Positions 1 through 7,900 of a DNA stretch of 64,000 bases are shown one piece after another (position 1 is the stretch's first letter; every line of letters begins with the position of its first letter). The stretch spans positions 1 through 64,000 of the forward strand of contig DULK01000093.1 in the NCBI GenBank assembly GCA_012840385.1, in the 5' to 3' direction. Source of the stretch: Syntrophomonadaceae bacterium. Its GTDB lineage: Bacteria > Bacillota > DSM-12270 > Thermacetogeniales > Thermacetogeniaceae. The notes beneath the pieces were generated by a model. It made no database searches. It saw only the letters and a program-made list of their open reading frames with translations, and was not told where the DNA came from. The translations under genes were made by a program, and so were the position numbers.

Positions 1-210
1 AGACGGCAGCCGACCGGCTCCTATGACGCCGTCCATGGCGCATAGTCGCCTATCAAATTCCTGTTTCGCTTCGGCTGCCGTTAGCTGCTCCTTCGTCAAG
101 GGCGAGTAACAACCTCCGTAGGTCGCTACGCCAGCAAGGATAAACCGCTTTTTCGTTTCTCTGCTGGTGCCGCCGGAGGCGGCGTGATCGTGTGTCTCAA
201 AATATAAATC
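1..210 (+). repeat. Large palindromic repeat, copy R1 (cut by window start)
   Basis: This is the right part of a dispersed palindromic repeat also found near 7.6, 17.0, 26.9, 33.9, 36.9, 37.75 and 42.9 kb. It contains the central complementary pair CGGCAGCCGA (near base 4) and TCGGCTGCCG (near base 71). An inner hairpin CTATGACGCC/GGCGCATAG lies between them. The right arm ends in AGCAAGGATAAACC and a small GCCGCC–GGA–GGCGGC hairpin. The left arm is missing because the window starts inside the element. It has no plausible open reading frame. Confidence 0.85.
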
Positions 211-311
211 GAGTTATTCAACATAATCCAGGTTGTTCCTGCAATGATGATAGGATGATGGTAGATTTATATGTATGGTAATAGCATAATACCATCTGGT
301 AATTTTTATGA

Positions 312-317
312 TATAAT
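312..317 (+). promoter_or_regulatory. Possible -10 box for the DUF488 pair
   Basis: A perfect TATAAT lies 38 bases before the GTG start at 356, in AT-rich DNA. I see no good -35 box at the expected distance, so this is only a candidate. Confidence 0.3.
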
Positions 318-355
318 TGGTTTGTACGAACTTTTTTCGATTGGAGATATGTGTT

Positions 356-799
356 GTGCAAACAGAAAATGAGGGTTATGTTATAACTTCTGACGTGTCT
401 TCTTTGGTGAATGTTAATTGTGATGAGATATGGCTGATTACTAGAGCTGGTAAGGACATACCGGGCACAATCCGTGTGCGAGCCCTGGCACCTGAAAAAA
501 CTCTGTTCGCTCAATATTATAATGAGTGGCGTTTAAAAGACCCCAAAGAATGGTGGCCTCTCTACCGCCAGGAGTTTCTTAGAGAACTTGCAATGCCAGA
601 GAAGATGTATGCTTTACGGAAATTATGGCAACTGGTGAAGAGAGGCAAAATAATTGCGCTGGCTTGTTTCTGCAAGGATAGTCGCTATTGCCATCGTACT
701 TTGGTCGGTAATATTTTGAAAGAGCATGGGATCCGTGTTTATGAAATAGGGAAAAACGAGGGAACTAATCATGAATACAAACAGTTAAATTTGTTTTGA
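356..799 (+). CDS. DUF488-family protein 1
   Basis: A 147-residue soluble protein of the DUF488 family. The family is recognised by the C-terminal segment CFCKDSRYCHR, a Cys/His cluster, followed by a short helix. The function of DUF488 proteins is not settled. The GTG at 356 is preferred because GGAG at 343–346 stands nine bases upstream; the same frame is open back to a TTG at 317. The stop lies just before a second DUF488 gene, so the two are probably co-transcribed. The DNA is clearly more AT-rich than the core genes from 4 kb on, which suggests acquisition by transfer. Confidence 0.7.
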   Translation: MQTENEGYVITSDVSSLVNVNCDEIWLITRAGKDIPGTIRVRALAPEKTLFAQYYNEWRLKDPKEWWPLYRQEFLRELAMPEKMYALRKLWQLVKRGKIIALACFCKDSRYCHRTLVGNILKEHGIRVYEIGKNEGTNHEYKQLNLF

Positions 800-813
800 A
801 GTTGGTGATAAGC

Positions 814-1209
814 GTGATTATTTATACAATAGGTTATACAAAAAAGACGCTAAGGGACTTTATTGAACAGTTAAAGCACAACCATGTCAAGAAGGTCATT
901 GATGTTAGACTAAATAATACTTCACAACTGGCGGGTTTTTCTAAAAAGGAAGACCTGAAGTATATTCTCGAGCTGGTTGGGATTGAATATGAGCACAATT
1001 TGGATCTTGCACCAACGGTTAGTATTCTGAAAGCTTATAAAGAGAAAAGGATTACATGGGAGGAGTATGAAAAGCTTTTTAGGGAAATATTGGAAAAGCG
1101 CAGACCAAAAATATATAACGGCAAAGAAAACGCTAATATCTGCTTTTTATGTACTGAAGATAAGGCGACAAATTGCCATAGAAGATTAGTAGCAGAATAT
1201 TATTACTGA
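814..1209 (+). CDS. DUF488-family protein 2
   Basis: A 131-residue DUF488 protein. It starts with the family's IYTIGYT strand, has VIDVRLN in the second strand, and ends with a Cys-rich segment (CFLCTEDKATNCHR). The GTG at 814 places the conserved IYTIGYT at the very N-terminus; the frame is open to a TTG at 796 that has no ribosome binding site. It follows the first DUF488 gene by 14 bases and shares its AT-rich composition. The two paralogues are only distantly alike, so this is not a fresh duplication. Function is unknown. Confidence 0.75.
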   Translation: MIIYTIGYTKKTLRDFIEQLKHNHVKKVIDVRLNNTSQLAGFSKKEDLKYILELVGIEYEHNLDLAPTVSILKAYKEKRITWEEYEKLFREILEKRRPKIYNGKENANICFLCTEDKATNCHRRLVAEYYY

Positions 1210-1301
1210 TCCTCCTTTGCCTGGTGAGATAGATTATGATAATCCTTAATAATCTAATACCCTAACAGTAATAGGGTAGTCATCCGTGTTCGATCTCAAG
1301 C

Positions 1302-1331
1302 CCCTGCTCCTTTCGAGCAGGCTTTATTTTT
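1302..1331 (+). terminator. Intrinsic terminator after the DUF488 pair
   Basis: The stem CCTGCTC/GAGCAGG has a short loop and is followed by a T-rich run (CTTTATTTTTT). It lies between the DUF488 pair and the peptidase gene. Confidence 0.75.
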
Positions 1332-1406
1332 TGGATGAATTGGAATTAATTGCAGGAGGAACGGAAAAAATAGCAGTATGGCCGGCATTTTGTGAGGTGA
1401 ATACAG

Positions 1407-2291
1407 TTGAGGAAAAGAATAGCACTGGGTGTTGTTGCGCTGTTTCTGGCCGGGTGTTTCTTGTTTCCTGTTACACCGGCCGCCGGTTATTTTCCGGAGG
1501 ACGGCTTTGAGCCTTACTGGCTTATGAAAAAACTGACGGCGCCTAAACCTGCCGTCCGGGAACACCGCCGGCTTTATTATGAGGTGCGCTCCGGGGATAC
1601 CCTCTGGGGTTTGGCCCGGCGCTGGGGTGTTGAGCCTGCCACCATCGCTGCCGCCAACGGGATTCGAGAGGACGCGGCGCTGTACCCCGGGCAGTACCTG
1701 GTGGTCCCCTCAGCGGAGGGGTTTATCCATAGGGTGGCGCCTGGAGAGACATTGTGGTCGCTGTCGCGCCGCTACCATGTCAGTGTGGCGCGTCTGGCTT
1801 CCGCCAACCGGATCTCCGATCCGGCTGCCCTGGCCGTGGGCACGGAACTGGTCATACCGGGGGACGCCGCCGTTTTAGCCCAAAGCTCCGAGGGGGTGCG
1901 GTGGGCGGCAAGGGGCCTGGGAAGCACTCTTGTCTGGCCGCTGTTGGGCGCGATCACCTCCTTTTTCGGTGCCCGATCGGGGGAATTTCACCACGGCCTC
2001 GATATTGCAGGGGACTACGGGGATCTGATCAGGGCGGCCGAGCGGGGCGAGGTGGTTTTTGTAGGGCACAGGCCTTTTTACGGTTACACCGTAATCCTGG
2101 ATCACGGCCGCGGGGAACAAACCCTGTACGCTCACATCGAGGAATCCCTGGTGAAGGTGGGCGAACCGGTGGATAAGGGACAGGCCGTCGCCCGGGTCGG
2201 CTCTTCCGGGAGGGCAACAGGCCCCCATCTCCATTTTGAGGTGAGGCGGAACAACAGGGCCGTCGACCCGTTGCCGTACCTGAGCCGGTAG
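1407..2291 (+). CDS. Secreted LysM–M23 peptidoglycan peptidase
   Basis: A 294-residue exported murein hydrolase. Residues 1–27 form a signal peptide (basic start, hydrophobic core with LAGC). Two LysM modules follow, at about 57–100 (EVRSGDTLWGLA) and 108–150 (HRVAPGETLWSLS). A C-terminal M23 metallopeptidase domain covers about 185–290, with zinc ligands in HHGLDIAG and the HLHFE motif. Such enzymes cut peptide cross-links in the wall during growth, sporulation or germination; which of these applies cannot be told. The TTG start follows GAGGTGA by six bases. It stands alone between two accessory stretches. Confidence 0.88.
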   Translation: MRKRIALGVVALFLAGCFLFPVTPAAGYFPEDGFEPYWLMKKLTAPKPAVREHRRLYYEVRSGDTLWGLARRWGVEPATIAAANGIREDAALYPGQYLVVPSAEGFIHRVAPGETLWSLSRRYHVSVARLASANRISDPAALAVGTELVIPGDAAVLAQSSEGVRWAARGLGSTLVWPLLGAITSFFGARSGEFHHGLDIAGDYGDLIRAAERGEVVFVGHRPFYGYTVILDHGRGEQTLYAHIEESLVKVGEPVDKGQAVARVGSSGRATGPHLHFEVRRNNRAVDPLPYLSR

Positions 2292-2431
2292 TTTACTCCT
2301 GCAGCCCGTTAGACCTTCAATCCGTTCGTACGGCACCATCAGGAGAACGAAAAATAGCGAACTCTTCGGTCCGTTTCCTTTATCCCGGCTGGAGGTAACC
2401 TTTCAGCTTTATTTCTCCTTAAAGCTTGCAG

Positions 2432-2821
2432 TTACCAGTTCTGTAATTCAATATCCTCGACTTCATCGAAGTGTTTATCCCGCGTTACCAATATTAGTTT
2501 ATACTGCCTGGCAAGAGCAGCGATCCAAATATCATTTTCCGGTATCGGGTGGCCTTTTTCACGCAGTTGGTTCTTTATCAGTCCGTATTCCCAAGCTGTT
2601 CGTGAGTCACAACTCAGTATAGCGCAACTTGCAGCGAAATTGTTAATACAATCTAAATTTTCTTGTACCCGGCTTGATTTTCGGGCACCAAAGTAAAGTT
2701 CTCCTAAAACAATTGCAGGCACAATAATCTCATTCGCAGATGCCACTTTATCCTGAACAGCAGTGTCCCCACTGAACAATGCAATTACTATATTAGTGTC
2801 CAGCAAGAACTTACCATTCAT
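2432..2821 (-). CDS. vapC: PIN-domain toxin, VapC type
   Basis: A 129-residue PIN-domain ribonuclease. The acidic residues expected of the metal site are visible: FLLDTNIVIAL near the start, the E of VLGELYFGA, NDIWIAALA, and the final D of LVTRDKHFD. VapC-type toxins cleave tRNA or rRNA when released from their antitoxin. Its ATG overlaps the end of the upstream small gene by 11 bases, the usual layout of a toxin–antitoxin operon. The surrounding DNA is AT-rich. Confidence 0.85.
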   Translation of the reverse strand: MNGKFLLDTNIVIALFSGDTAVQDKVASANEIIVPAIVLGELYFGARKSSRVQENLDCINNFAASCAILSCDSRTAWEYGLIKNQLREKGHPIPENDIWIAALARQYKLILVTRDKHFDEVEDIELQNW

Positions 2822-3038
2822 CAGTGTCCACCTGCTCGCAACCTATTTCTATCGCCTGGCTCATTACTCGCGCGTCTTCTTCCGATAGTGTTCCGGCAAA
2901 GCGGACAAGTTGCTTGCCTGGTACACCTTTTGGAAAAGAGGCTAACGTCCTTACATAATTCAGAACCTGCCGTTGAACCTCATATGGCAAGCGATCAAGT
3001 TGTTTAAGAATTTCCTGTTTGACATATTCTCTAGCCAA
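2811..3038 (-). CDS. Antitoxin of the PIN toxin (VapB/DUF2281-like)
   Basis: A small protein of about 75 residues directly upstream of and overlapping the PIN toxin. The start KQEILKQLDRLPYEVQ resembles DUF2281-type antitoxins, which have a short amphipathic N-terminal helix and an acidic C-terminal tail for binding the toxin. I chose the TTG at 3038 because GGAG lies nine bases upstream on this strand; the frame stays open to 3107. It probably neutralises the toxin and represses the operon. The call rests mainly on position and the N-terminal pattern. Confidence 0.7.
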   Translation of the reverse strand: MAREYVKQEILKQLDRLPYEVQRQVLNYVRTLASFPKGVPGKQLVRFAGTLSEEDARVMSQAIEIGCEQVDTDEW

Positions 3039-3061
3039 TGCTTTACGCTCCTTTCCAAGGG

Positions 3062-3157
3062 ATGCTCGGCAGTAACCGGCAGCTTCCCTTCTTTGTACCA
3101 TTTCCACGCGGTCTTGTAGTTAATTCCTTGTTTTCTCGCCCACTCGCTGAGTTTCAT
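3062..3157 (-). pseudogene. Remnant of an IS607-type serine recombinase
   Basis: The frame starting at ATG 3157 encodes about 31 residues (MKLSEWARKQGINYKTAWKW and onward, ending KEGKLPV). These look like the N-terminal MerR-like helix-turn-helix of IS607-family resolvases (TnpA). Similarity stops after KLPVTAE, and the rest runs out of frame through the antitoxin gene. The resolvase catalytic domain and the TnpB partner are absent. It is therefore a truncated relic of a mobile element next to the toxin–antitoxin pair. Confidence 0.65.
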
Positions 3158-3401
3158 GTAGATATTATGCTGTAAATTGCTTAACAGTTTTTAACCCCAC
3201 GAACATAGGAGCTGAATATTCCGAGGTTTTTGATGCCGTACTGCTCATTTGAGAAGTTTTTTATTTTTGCCTCAAGTTATCCAGGTCGTTCACGCCAAAC
3301 ATCCTTCGAGCAACTGTTCTCATCATATATATTACCAAATACCAGGTCCAATAATAGCATATTTTTCTCTGCTAAGATTACAGCCCACCGCACTCACAAT
3401 G
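3158..3401. other. AT-rich gap with no gene seen
   Basis: Between the recombinase relic and the terminator at 3402 I find no start–ribosome-site pair leading to a convincing protein. The open frame from about 3230 crosses the terminator and the opposite-strand gene. Confidence 0.5.
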
Positions 3402-3451
3402 AAAAAGGGGCCGTCCCCATTGAAATTGCTCTTTTGGGACGGCCCCTTTTT
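3402..3451 (-). terminator. Bidirectional intrinsic terminator
   Basis: A 16-bp stem (AAAAAGGGGCCGTCCC with GGGACGGCCCCTTTTT) flanked by A and T runs works in both directions. It lies just after the stop of the minus-strand gene ending at 3473. Confidence 0.85.
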
Positions 3452-3472
3452 AAATCGACCTTTTTGATTTAT

Positions 3473-3859
3473 TTATTCACCCCGGTCTTTGTTGGTGTTG
3501 AAGACCGGGTGTGGAGCCTGGGGGCCTCCGAATTCCCGTGCGGTTTCAAACCCGACGTTGGTGCTCAATTGCCCTCCGCTGAAACCGGGTGCCGGGCCGA
3601 ACTGGCCTCCTCCTGCCACCCCGGGGGTGAAGGTGCCCCCGACCGGATTTACATTGAACCCGCCGGCGGCAGCGCCCACATTATACCCCGGTCCTGCGAT
3701 TTGGGTGCCGGCTGTAAGCTGGTTCATCTGGCTGGAAATTTGCTGGGCCAACTGAACACAGCGCTGGAGTTGCTGGGCGGTATTGCGTTCGCTTTGGCTT
3801 AGCTGGTTGCAGATCTGCATGATTTGATTGAGATTTTGTTGAACCGATTGAAGCGGCAT
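3473..3859 (-). CDS. Uncharacterised helix plus Gly/Pro/Asn-rich protein
   Basis: I do not recognise this 128-residue protein. Residues 1–50 are Gln/Asn-rich and helical (SVQQNLNQIMQICNQL, AQQLQRCVQLAQQI), possibly a coiled coil. From about residue 50 it becomes low-complexity and rich in Gly, Pro, Asn and Phe (GPGYNVGAAAGGFNVNP), like some spore-coat or surface proteins; that is only an analogy. There is no signal peptide. GGAGGTG lies nine bases before the ATG, and a strong terminator follows the stop, so it looks like a real single-gene unit. Confidence 0.7.
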   Translation of the reverse strand: MPLQSVQQNLNQIMQICNQLSQSERNTAQQLQRCVQLAQQISSQMNQLTAGTQIAGPGYNVGAAAGGFNVNPVGGTFTPGVAGGGQFGPAPGFSGGQLSTNVGFETAREFGGPQAPHPVFNTNKDRGE

Positions 3860-4013
3860 TAATTAAGACACCTCCAAAAATTTATTTAAATCGATAGTAG
3901 TATTTTCTGATTGCCGTTCCTTTATACGGAAAAGAGGAACCGGGGATGTGCCATTAAATGGCAGGTACGAGGCCCTCAGGCCTCCGGCCTGCTCACCACG
4001 ACGGGGAAAGGGT

Positions 4014-4042
4014 TTGCCAAGGGGTGGGGGGTATGCTATAAT
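4014..4042 (+). promoter_or_regulatory. Promoter of rpmE
   Basis: TTGCCA (4014–4019), a 17-base spacer and TATAAT (4037–4042) form a near-consensus vegetative promoter 29 bases before the ATG. Confidence 0.75.
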
Positions 4043-4070
4043 AATCACCGTTACACTGGAGGTGAAAATG

Positions 4071-4271
4071 ATGAAAGAGGGCATTCATCCGAAATACTCC
4101 AGGGCCGTCATCACCTGTGCCTGCGGCGCCAGGTTCGAGGTCGGCTCTACTGTGCCGAACATGAGAGTGGAGGTTTGCTCGAACTGCCATCCCTTTTACA
4201 CCGGAACCAGAGCCCGGGTGGTGGAAAAGGGCGGCAGGGTCGAGAGGTTCCGGAAGAAGTACGGGCGCTAG
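4071..4271 (+). CDS. rpmE: Ribosomal protein L31
   Basis: A 66-residue protein of the large ribosomal subunit. It begins MKEGIHPKY and carries a CxC...CxxC set (CACG near residue 16, CSNC near 36) typical of zinc-binding L31. The second of two adjacent ATGs (4068, 4071) fits the family start and sits six bases after GGAGGTG. It heads the rpmE–yqhQ–prfA–prmC block that is common in Firmicutes. Confidence 0.96.
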   Translation: MKEGIHPKYSRAVITCACGARFEVGSTVPNMRVEVCSNCHPFYTGTRARVVEKGGRVERFRKKYGR

Positions 4272-4323
4272 AAAGGGCGGCTGCCGGGCTGCTCTTTTTT
4301 CGCGCCAAAAGGGGGGCTGGAGA

Positions 4324-5247
4324 GTGCCTCGGAAGGGCAGTGATGCTCCTTTTCAATACGGCGGCCAGGCGGTTATCGAGGGAGTTATGATGCGTGGTCC
4401 CCGGTCGGTAGCCACCGCAGTGCGTGCCGGGGGGGAGATCGTGGTAGATGAAAAGGACCTGGATCCATGGACGGACAGATATCCTGTTTTAAAGTGGCCT
4501 CTGATAAGAGGTACTGTGGTGTTGATAGAGTCGATGGTGCTGGGGATCCGGGCCCTCAACCTTTCGGCGGCCCTGGTTTCCGGCGAGGGGGAAGAAGAGG
4601 CCGGCCTCAGCTCCCTGGCGATCGGCCTCACCGTGGCCCTGGCCTTGATGTTCGGTATCGTGCTTTTTGTCGTGATCCCCACCTGGCTGGGGCATATGAC
4701 CAGAGGCTGGACGGGGACCTGGGGACAAAACCTTGTCGAGGGGATCACCAGGCTGGGCATCTTCCTGGCGTACCTTTTGGGAATCCGCTGTTTTGAGGAC
4801 ATCAGGCGGGTTTTTCAATATCATGGGGCGGAACATAAGGTGATCAACACCTACGAGGAGGGAGCGCAGCTCACCGTGGCGGAGGTGGCCAAACGCTCCA
4901 CGATGCACCCGAGCTGCGGCACCTCCTTTTTGCTGGCCGTGCTGGTCATCAGCATCTTTGTCTTTGCCCTGCTGGGCAATGGCCCGTGGTGGTGGAAGTT
5001 CGGCGCCCGCCTGCTGCTCCTGCCGCTGGTCGCCGGGCTGGGCTACGAGTTTATCCGCTACTCCCGTCGCCACCGGGAAAGGGTTGGCTGGCTGATCGCG
5101 CCCGGCCTCTGGCTGCAGAAGCTCACCACCGGTGAACCGGATGAAGGGATGATCGAGGTGGCGATCACCGCTTTCGAAAGAGTTCTCGTGCCGCCTGTAA
5201 GCAGCACGGAGAGCCTGAACCCGAAAGTAAGTATCAAGTTCAGTTGA
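4324..5247 (+). CDS. yqhQ: DUF1385 membrane protein, YqhQ family
   Basis: A 307-residue integral membrane protein of the DUF1385/YqhQ family. The hallmark YGGQAVIEGVMMRGP is near residues 12–26. Hydrophobic segments lie near 97–120, 135–155, 200–222 and 228–245, and the conserved YHGAEHKVINTYE stretch is near 166. The role is unknown, but the gene is a standard neighbour of prfA in Clostridia. The GTG start is preceded by a G-rich site; no closer alternative keeps the conserved N-terminus. Confidence 0.88.
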   Translation: MPRKGSDAPFQYGGQAVIEGVMMRGPRSVATAVRAGGEIVVDEKDLDPWTDRYPVLKWPLIRGTVVLIESMVLGIRALNLSAALVSGEGEEEAGLSSLAIGLTVALALMFGIVLFVVIPTWLGHMTRGWTGTWGQNLVEGITRLGIFLAYLLGIRCFEDIRRVFQYHGAEHKVINTYEEGAQLTVAEVAKRSTMHPSCGTSFLLAVLVISIFVFALLGNGPWWWKFGARLLLLPLVAGLGYEFIRYSRRHRERVGWLIAPGLWLQKLTTGEPDEGMIEVAITAFERVLVPPVSSTESLNPKVSIKFS

Positions 5248-5262
5248 GTGTGGTGATGTGTG

Positions 5263-6354
5263 ATGCTGGAAAAACTTGAAGGCCTTGAGGCCCGTTACGT
5301 TGATCTTGAGCAAAAGTTGAGCGATCCGGCGGTGCTTGCCGATATGGATACATGGCGCAAATATGCAAAAGCCCACGCGGACCTCACCGAGGTGGTGACG
5401 GCCTACCGCGATTACAAGCGGGTGTGCAAGGAACTCGAGGACACCCGGTCCCTCCTGGAGGAGGAGAGGGACCCGGAGATGCGGGATCTGGCAGAGGCGG
5501 AGCTTGAAGAGCTCGAGGAAAAGAAGGAGAAGCTCGAGGAGGAACTGAAGATCCTGCTCCTGCCCCGGGACCCCAGGGACCGGAAGAACGTCATCGTGGA
5601 GATCCGCAGCGGGACGGGTGGAGAGGAGGCGGCCCTCTTCGCCGGGGATCTCTTCCGGATGTACAGCCGCTACGCCGAGCGGCAGGGCTGGAAGGTGGAG
5701 GTCCTCAGCAGCCACCCCACCGACATGGGGGGCTTCAAGGAGATCATCTTTCAGGTGAACGGGGAATCGGTTTACAGCAAGCTGAAGTATGAGAGCGGCG
5801 TACACAGGGTGCAGAGGATCCCGGTCACGGAGTCGGGGGGCAGGATCCATACCTCGGCGGCGACGGTTGCCGTGCTCCCCGAGGCGGAAGAGGTGGATGT
5901 CCAGATCGACCCGCAGGATATCCGGATTGACATTTTTTGTTCCAGCGGGCCGGGGGGGCAGTCGGTGAACACCACCCAGTCTGCGGTGAGGATCACCCAT
6001 ATTCCAACGGGAATTGTGGTCTCCTGCCAGGACGAGAAGTCGCAGCATAAAAACAAGGAGAAGGCGATGCGGGTCCTGCGCGCCCGTTTGCTGGACCGTG
6101 CCCAGCGGGAGCAGCACGGGGAGATCTCCTCGATGCGCAGGTCGATGATCGGGAGCGGGGACCGCAGCGAGCGGATCAGGACCTACAACTTCCCCCAGGG
6201 GCGCCTGACCGATCACCGGATCGGCCTCACCCTGTACAGGCTTTCCGACATCCTGGAAGGGGACCTGGATGAGGTGATCACCGCCCTGATCACCGCCCAG
6301 CGCGCCGAACAGCTCCAGCGGGAATTGCCCGCCGGGGAGGAAGCCGGTGCCTGA
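5263..6354 (+). CDS. prfA: Peptide chain release factor 1
   Basis: Class I release factor of 363 residues, recognising UAA and UAG stops. The codon-reading tripeptide is PVT in [14 protein letters not shown]. The catalytic GGQ lies in [15 protein letters not shown]. The N-terminal third is a charged helical domain with long Glu/Lys/Leu runs. The ATG at 5263 is used rather than the GTG just before it. The prmC gene, which encodes the methylase for the GGQ glutamine, starts directly after the stop. Confidence 0.96.
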   Translation: MLEKLEGLEARYVDLEQKLSDPAVLADMDTWRKYAKAHADLTEVVTAYRDYKRVCKELEDTRSLLEEERDPEMRDLAEAELEELEEKKEKLEEELKILLLPRDPRDRKNVIVEIRSGTGGEEAALFAGDLFRMYSRYAERQGWKVEVLSSHPTDMGGFKEIIFQVNGESVYSKLKYESGVHRVQRIPVTESGGRIHTSAATVAVLPEAEEVDVQIDPQDIRIDIFCSSGPGGQSVNTTQSAVRITHIPTGIVVSCQDEKSQHKNKEKAMRVLRARLLDRAQREQHGEISSMRRSMIGSGDRSERIRTYNFPQGRLTDHRIGLTLYRLSDILEGDLDEVITALITAQRAEQLQRELPAGEEAGA

Positions 6355-7269
6355 ATGACAGGGGGAGAGTTGCTGCGGAAGGGAACGAAGGCCCTGCGGG
6401 AGGCCGGGATCGAGGCGCCCAGGCTGGAGGCCGAGGTCCTGCTTGCCCACGCATGGGGAAGGCCCCGCACCGAACTGTTGATTGCTCCCGAAAGGGAGGT
6501 TCCCGACGCCGTTATTCATAGCTTTTGGAAATCCGTCGAACTGCGGGCGGCGGGGATGCCCGTCGCCTACCTCACCGGGGAAAGGGAGTTCATGTCCCTT
6601 TCCTTTTCTGTCGGGCCGGAGGTGTTGATTCCCCGCCCCGAAACCGAACTGCTCGTGGAGAGGGTCCTTGGGTTTCTAAAGGAGTGGCGCCGGGAGCCGG
6701 TGCTGGCGGCGGATGTCGGAACCGGCTCCGGGGCGATCGCCGTCAGCCTGGCCTGTTACGAACCGCGGGTGCATCTGTTCGCCACCGATATCTCCGGGGC
6801 GGCTTTAAGGCTTGCGGCGTCGAATGCCGCCCGGCACGGCGTGGCGGAAAGGATCGAGTTCGTGGAAGGCGACCTGCTGGAGCCCGTCCTTGAAAAAAGA
6901 GGGGGTGGAACAGGCGCCGTGGTTGCCGCCAACCTCCCTTACATTCCCCGGCGGGAGCTGGAAAGACTCCCTGTGGATGTGCGCCGGGAACCCCGCCTCG
7001 CCCTCGATGGGGGTGAAGACGGCCTGGATCTGTACAGGCGCCTGATCCCGCAGGCGGCGGCTTTCCTGCAGCCCGGGGGGCTCCTGGCCTGCGAGATCGG
7101 TGAAGGGCAGGGCCGGGCGCTGGCCGGCCTGCTTGATAGAGAGTACTGGACGGAGGTCACCGTGGAGCGGGATTACCGGGGGGAGGAGAGGCTGGTAACC
7201 GCTTTGCGAACCGGCCACCCGGGTTCACCCTGCACCGGCGGGAAGAATCTTTGCAGAGGCCAACAGTAA
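6355..7269 (+). CDS. prmC: Release-factor glutamine N5-methyltransferase
   Basis: A 304-residue SAM-dependent enzyme that methylates the GGQ glutamine of release factors. Residues 1–80 form the N-terminal helical domain. The SAM site is DVGTGSGAIAVSLA near 120–133. The active-site motif, normally NPPY, reads NLPY here (193–196). The ATG abuts the stop of prfA, so the two are translationally coupled. The C-terminus has about 20 extra, uncharacteristic residues (TGHPGSPCTGG...). Confidence 0.93.
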   Translation: MTGGELLRKGTKALREAGIEAPRLEAEVLLAHAWGRPRTELLIAPEREVPDAVIHSFWKSVELRAAGMPVAYLTGEREFMSLSFSVGPEVLIPRPETELLVERVLGFLKEWRREPVLAADVGTGSGAIAVSLACYEPRVHLFATDISGAALRLAASNAARHGVAERIEFVEGDLLEPVLEKRGGGTGAVVAANLPYIPRRELERLPVDVRREPRLALDGGEDGLDLYRRLIPQAAAFLQPGGLLACEIGEGQGRALAGLLDREYWTEVTVERDYRGEERLVTALRTGHPGSPCTGGKNLCRGQQ

Positions 7270-7289
7270 CATTTTAAGAAAACAAGCAG

Positions 7290-7326
7290 GGCTGCCCCAA
7301 AAGCTTGAGTTGGGGCAGCCTTTTTT
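7290..7326 (+). terminator. Intrinsic terminator after prmC
   Basis: The stem GGCTGCCCCA/TGGGGCAGCC is followed by six T. It closes the rpmE–prmC unit and marks the core side of the insert. Confidence 0.9.
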
Positions 7327-7545
7327 ACTTCATTTCTGGCACAAATTTTGCATGGTTTTGAGGGGTGCGGCGTTGGTCCGGAAATTAATTACGGATGATT
7401 TCCGGTGCGGGAAAGGAGCTTTCTTTATGAAAGGCGAAACCGGAAGCGGCCCAGAGGTGAATTCTGATGTGAGATGTGGGAAGGGCCGGCGTGTAGTTTC
7501 CGTAATGGCCATTAGATGACTTTAAGGTGGAAGGAGACGGTAAAC

Positions 7546-7668
7546 ATGCTCGGAATTATAAAGCAAAAGCTGATAATGCAACAGAGTTTCGGTGAGTGCT
7601 GGGTCGCTGCGCCAGCAAGGATAAACCGCTTTTTCGTTCCTCTGTTGGTGCCGCCGGAGGCAGCGTGA
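7546..7668 (+). pseudogene. Short reading frame running into a repeat
   Basis: A 40-codon frame has a strong AAGGAGA site nine bases before its ATG. It starts MLGIIKQKLIMQQSFGE, but from about 7602 it is made of repeat sequence. It may be the 5' stub of a gene cut by the repeat, or chance. I recognise nothing in it. The rest of 7327–7900 holds no other gene. Confidence 0.25.
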
Positions 7669-7690
7669 TGGTCTGCCCTGAAAATACATC
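7602..7690 (+). repeat. Palindromic repeat, right-end fragment R2
   Basis: Only the right end of the dispersed repeat is present: GGTCGCTGCGCCAGCAAGG, the TAAACCGC stretch, the CCGCCGGAGGC hairpin and the terminal TCTGCCCTGAAAAT. It lies between prmC and the permease gene. Confidence 0.8.
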
Positions 7691-7838
7691 GAATTCACCC
7701 GCCGGTCTACCGCTCGACTCGAGAGTCTATTAAGTAAGAATGAACGGATCGTGACTTTCGGGATGGGGATCCGGGCCTGCGCTGCAGTCCGCCTCCAAAT
7801 ACCCCGCTCAAAGATTCCAATCTTCGGCTGTCATGGTA

Positions 7839-7844
7839 TATAAT
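7839..7844 (+). promoter_or_regulatory. Possible -10 box of the permease gene
   Basis: A TATAAT lies 57 bases before the ATG at 7901. The -35 region (TTCCAA at 7815) is poor, so confidence is low. Confidence 0.3.
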
Positions 7845-7900
7845 TAAAAGCTGGCGGGTATTTTGGACTGGGACAGTAACAGGAGAAAGGAACGGCCAAG

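Noticed and set aside
218-514. Minus-strand frame at the left edge
   Set aside because: It runs opposite the DUF488 start and promoter region and has no ribosome site.
3387-3398. A third copy of the nested element (CCGCACTCA near 3387)
   Set aside because: Only about nine bases match one end; no body or second end follows.
4489-6519. 676-residue minus-strand open frame
   Set aside because: It lies opposite yqhQ, prfA and prmC, whose products are certain. It is a GC-rich shadow with low-complexity His/Leu/Pro composition.
7310-7519. 69-residue plus-strand frame after prmC
   Set aside because: It begins inside the prmC terminator and shows no ribosome site or family pattern.
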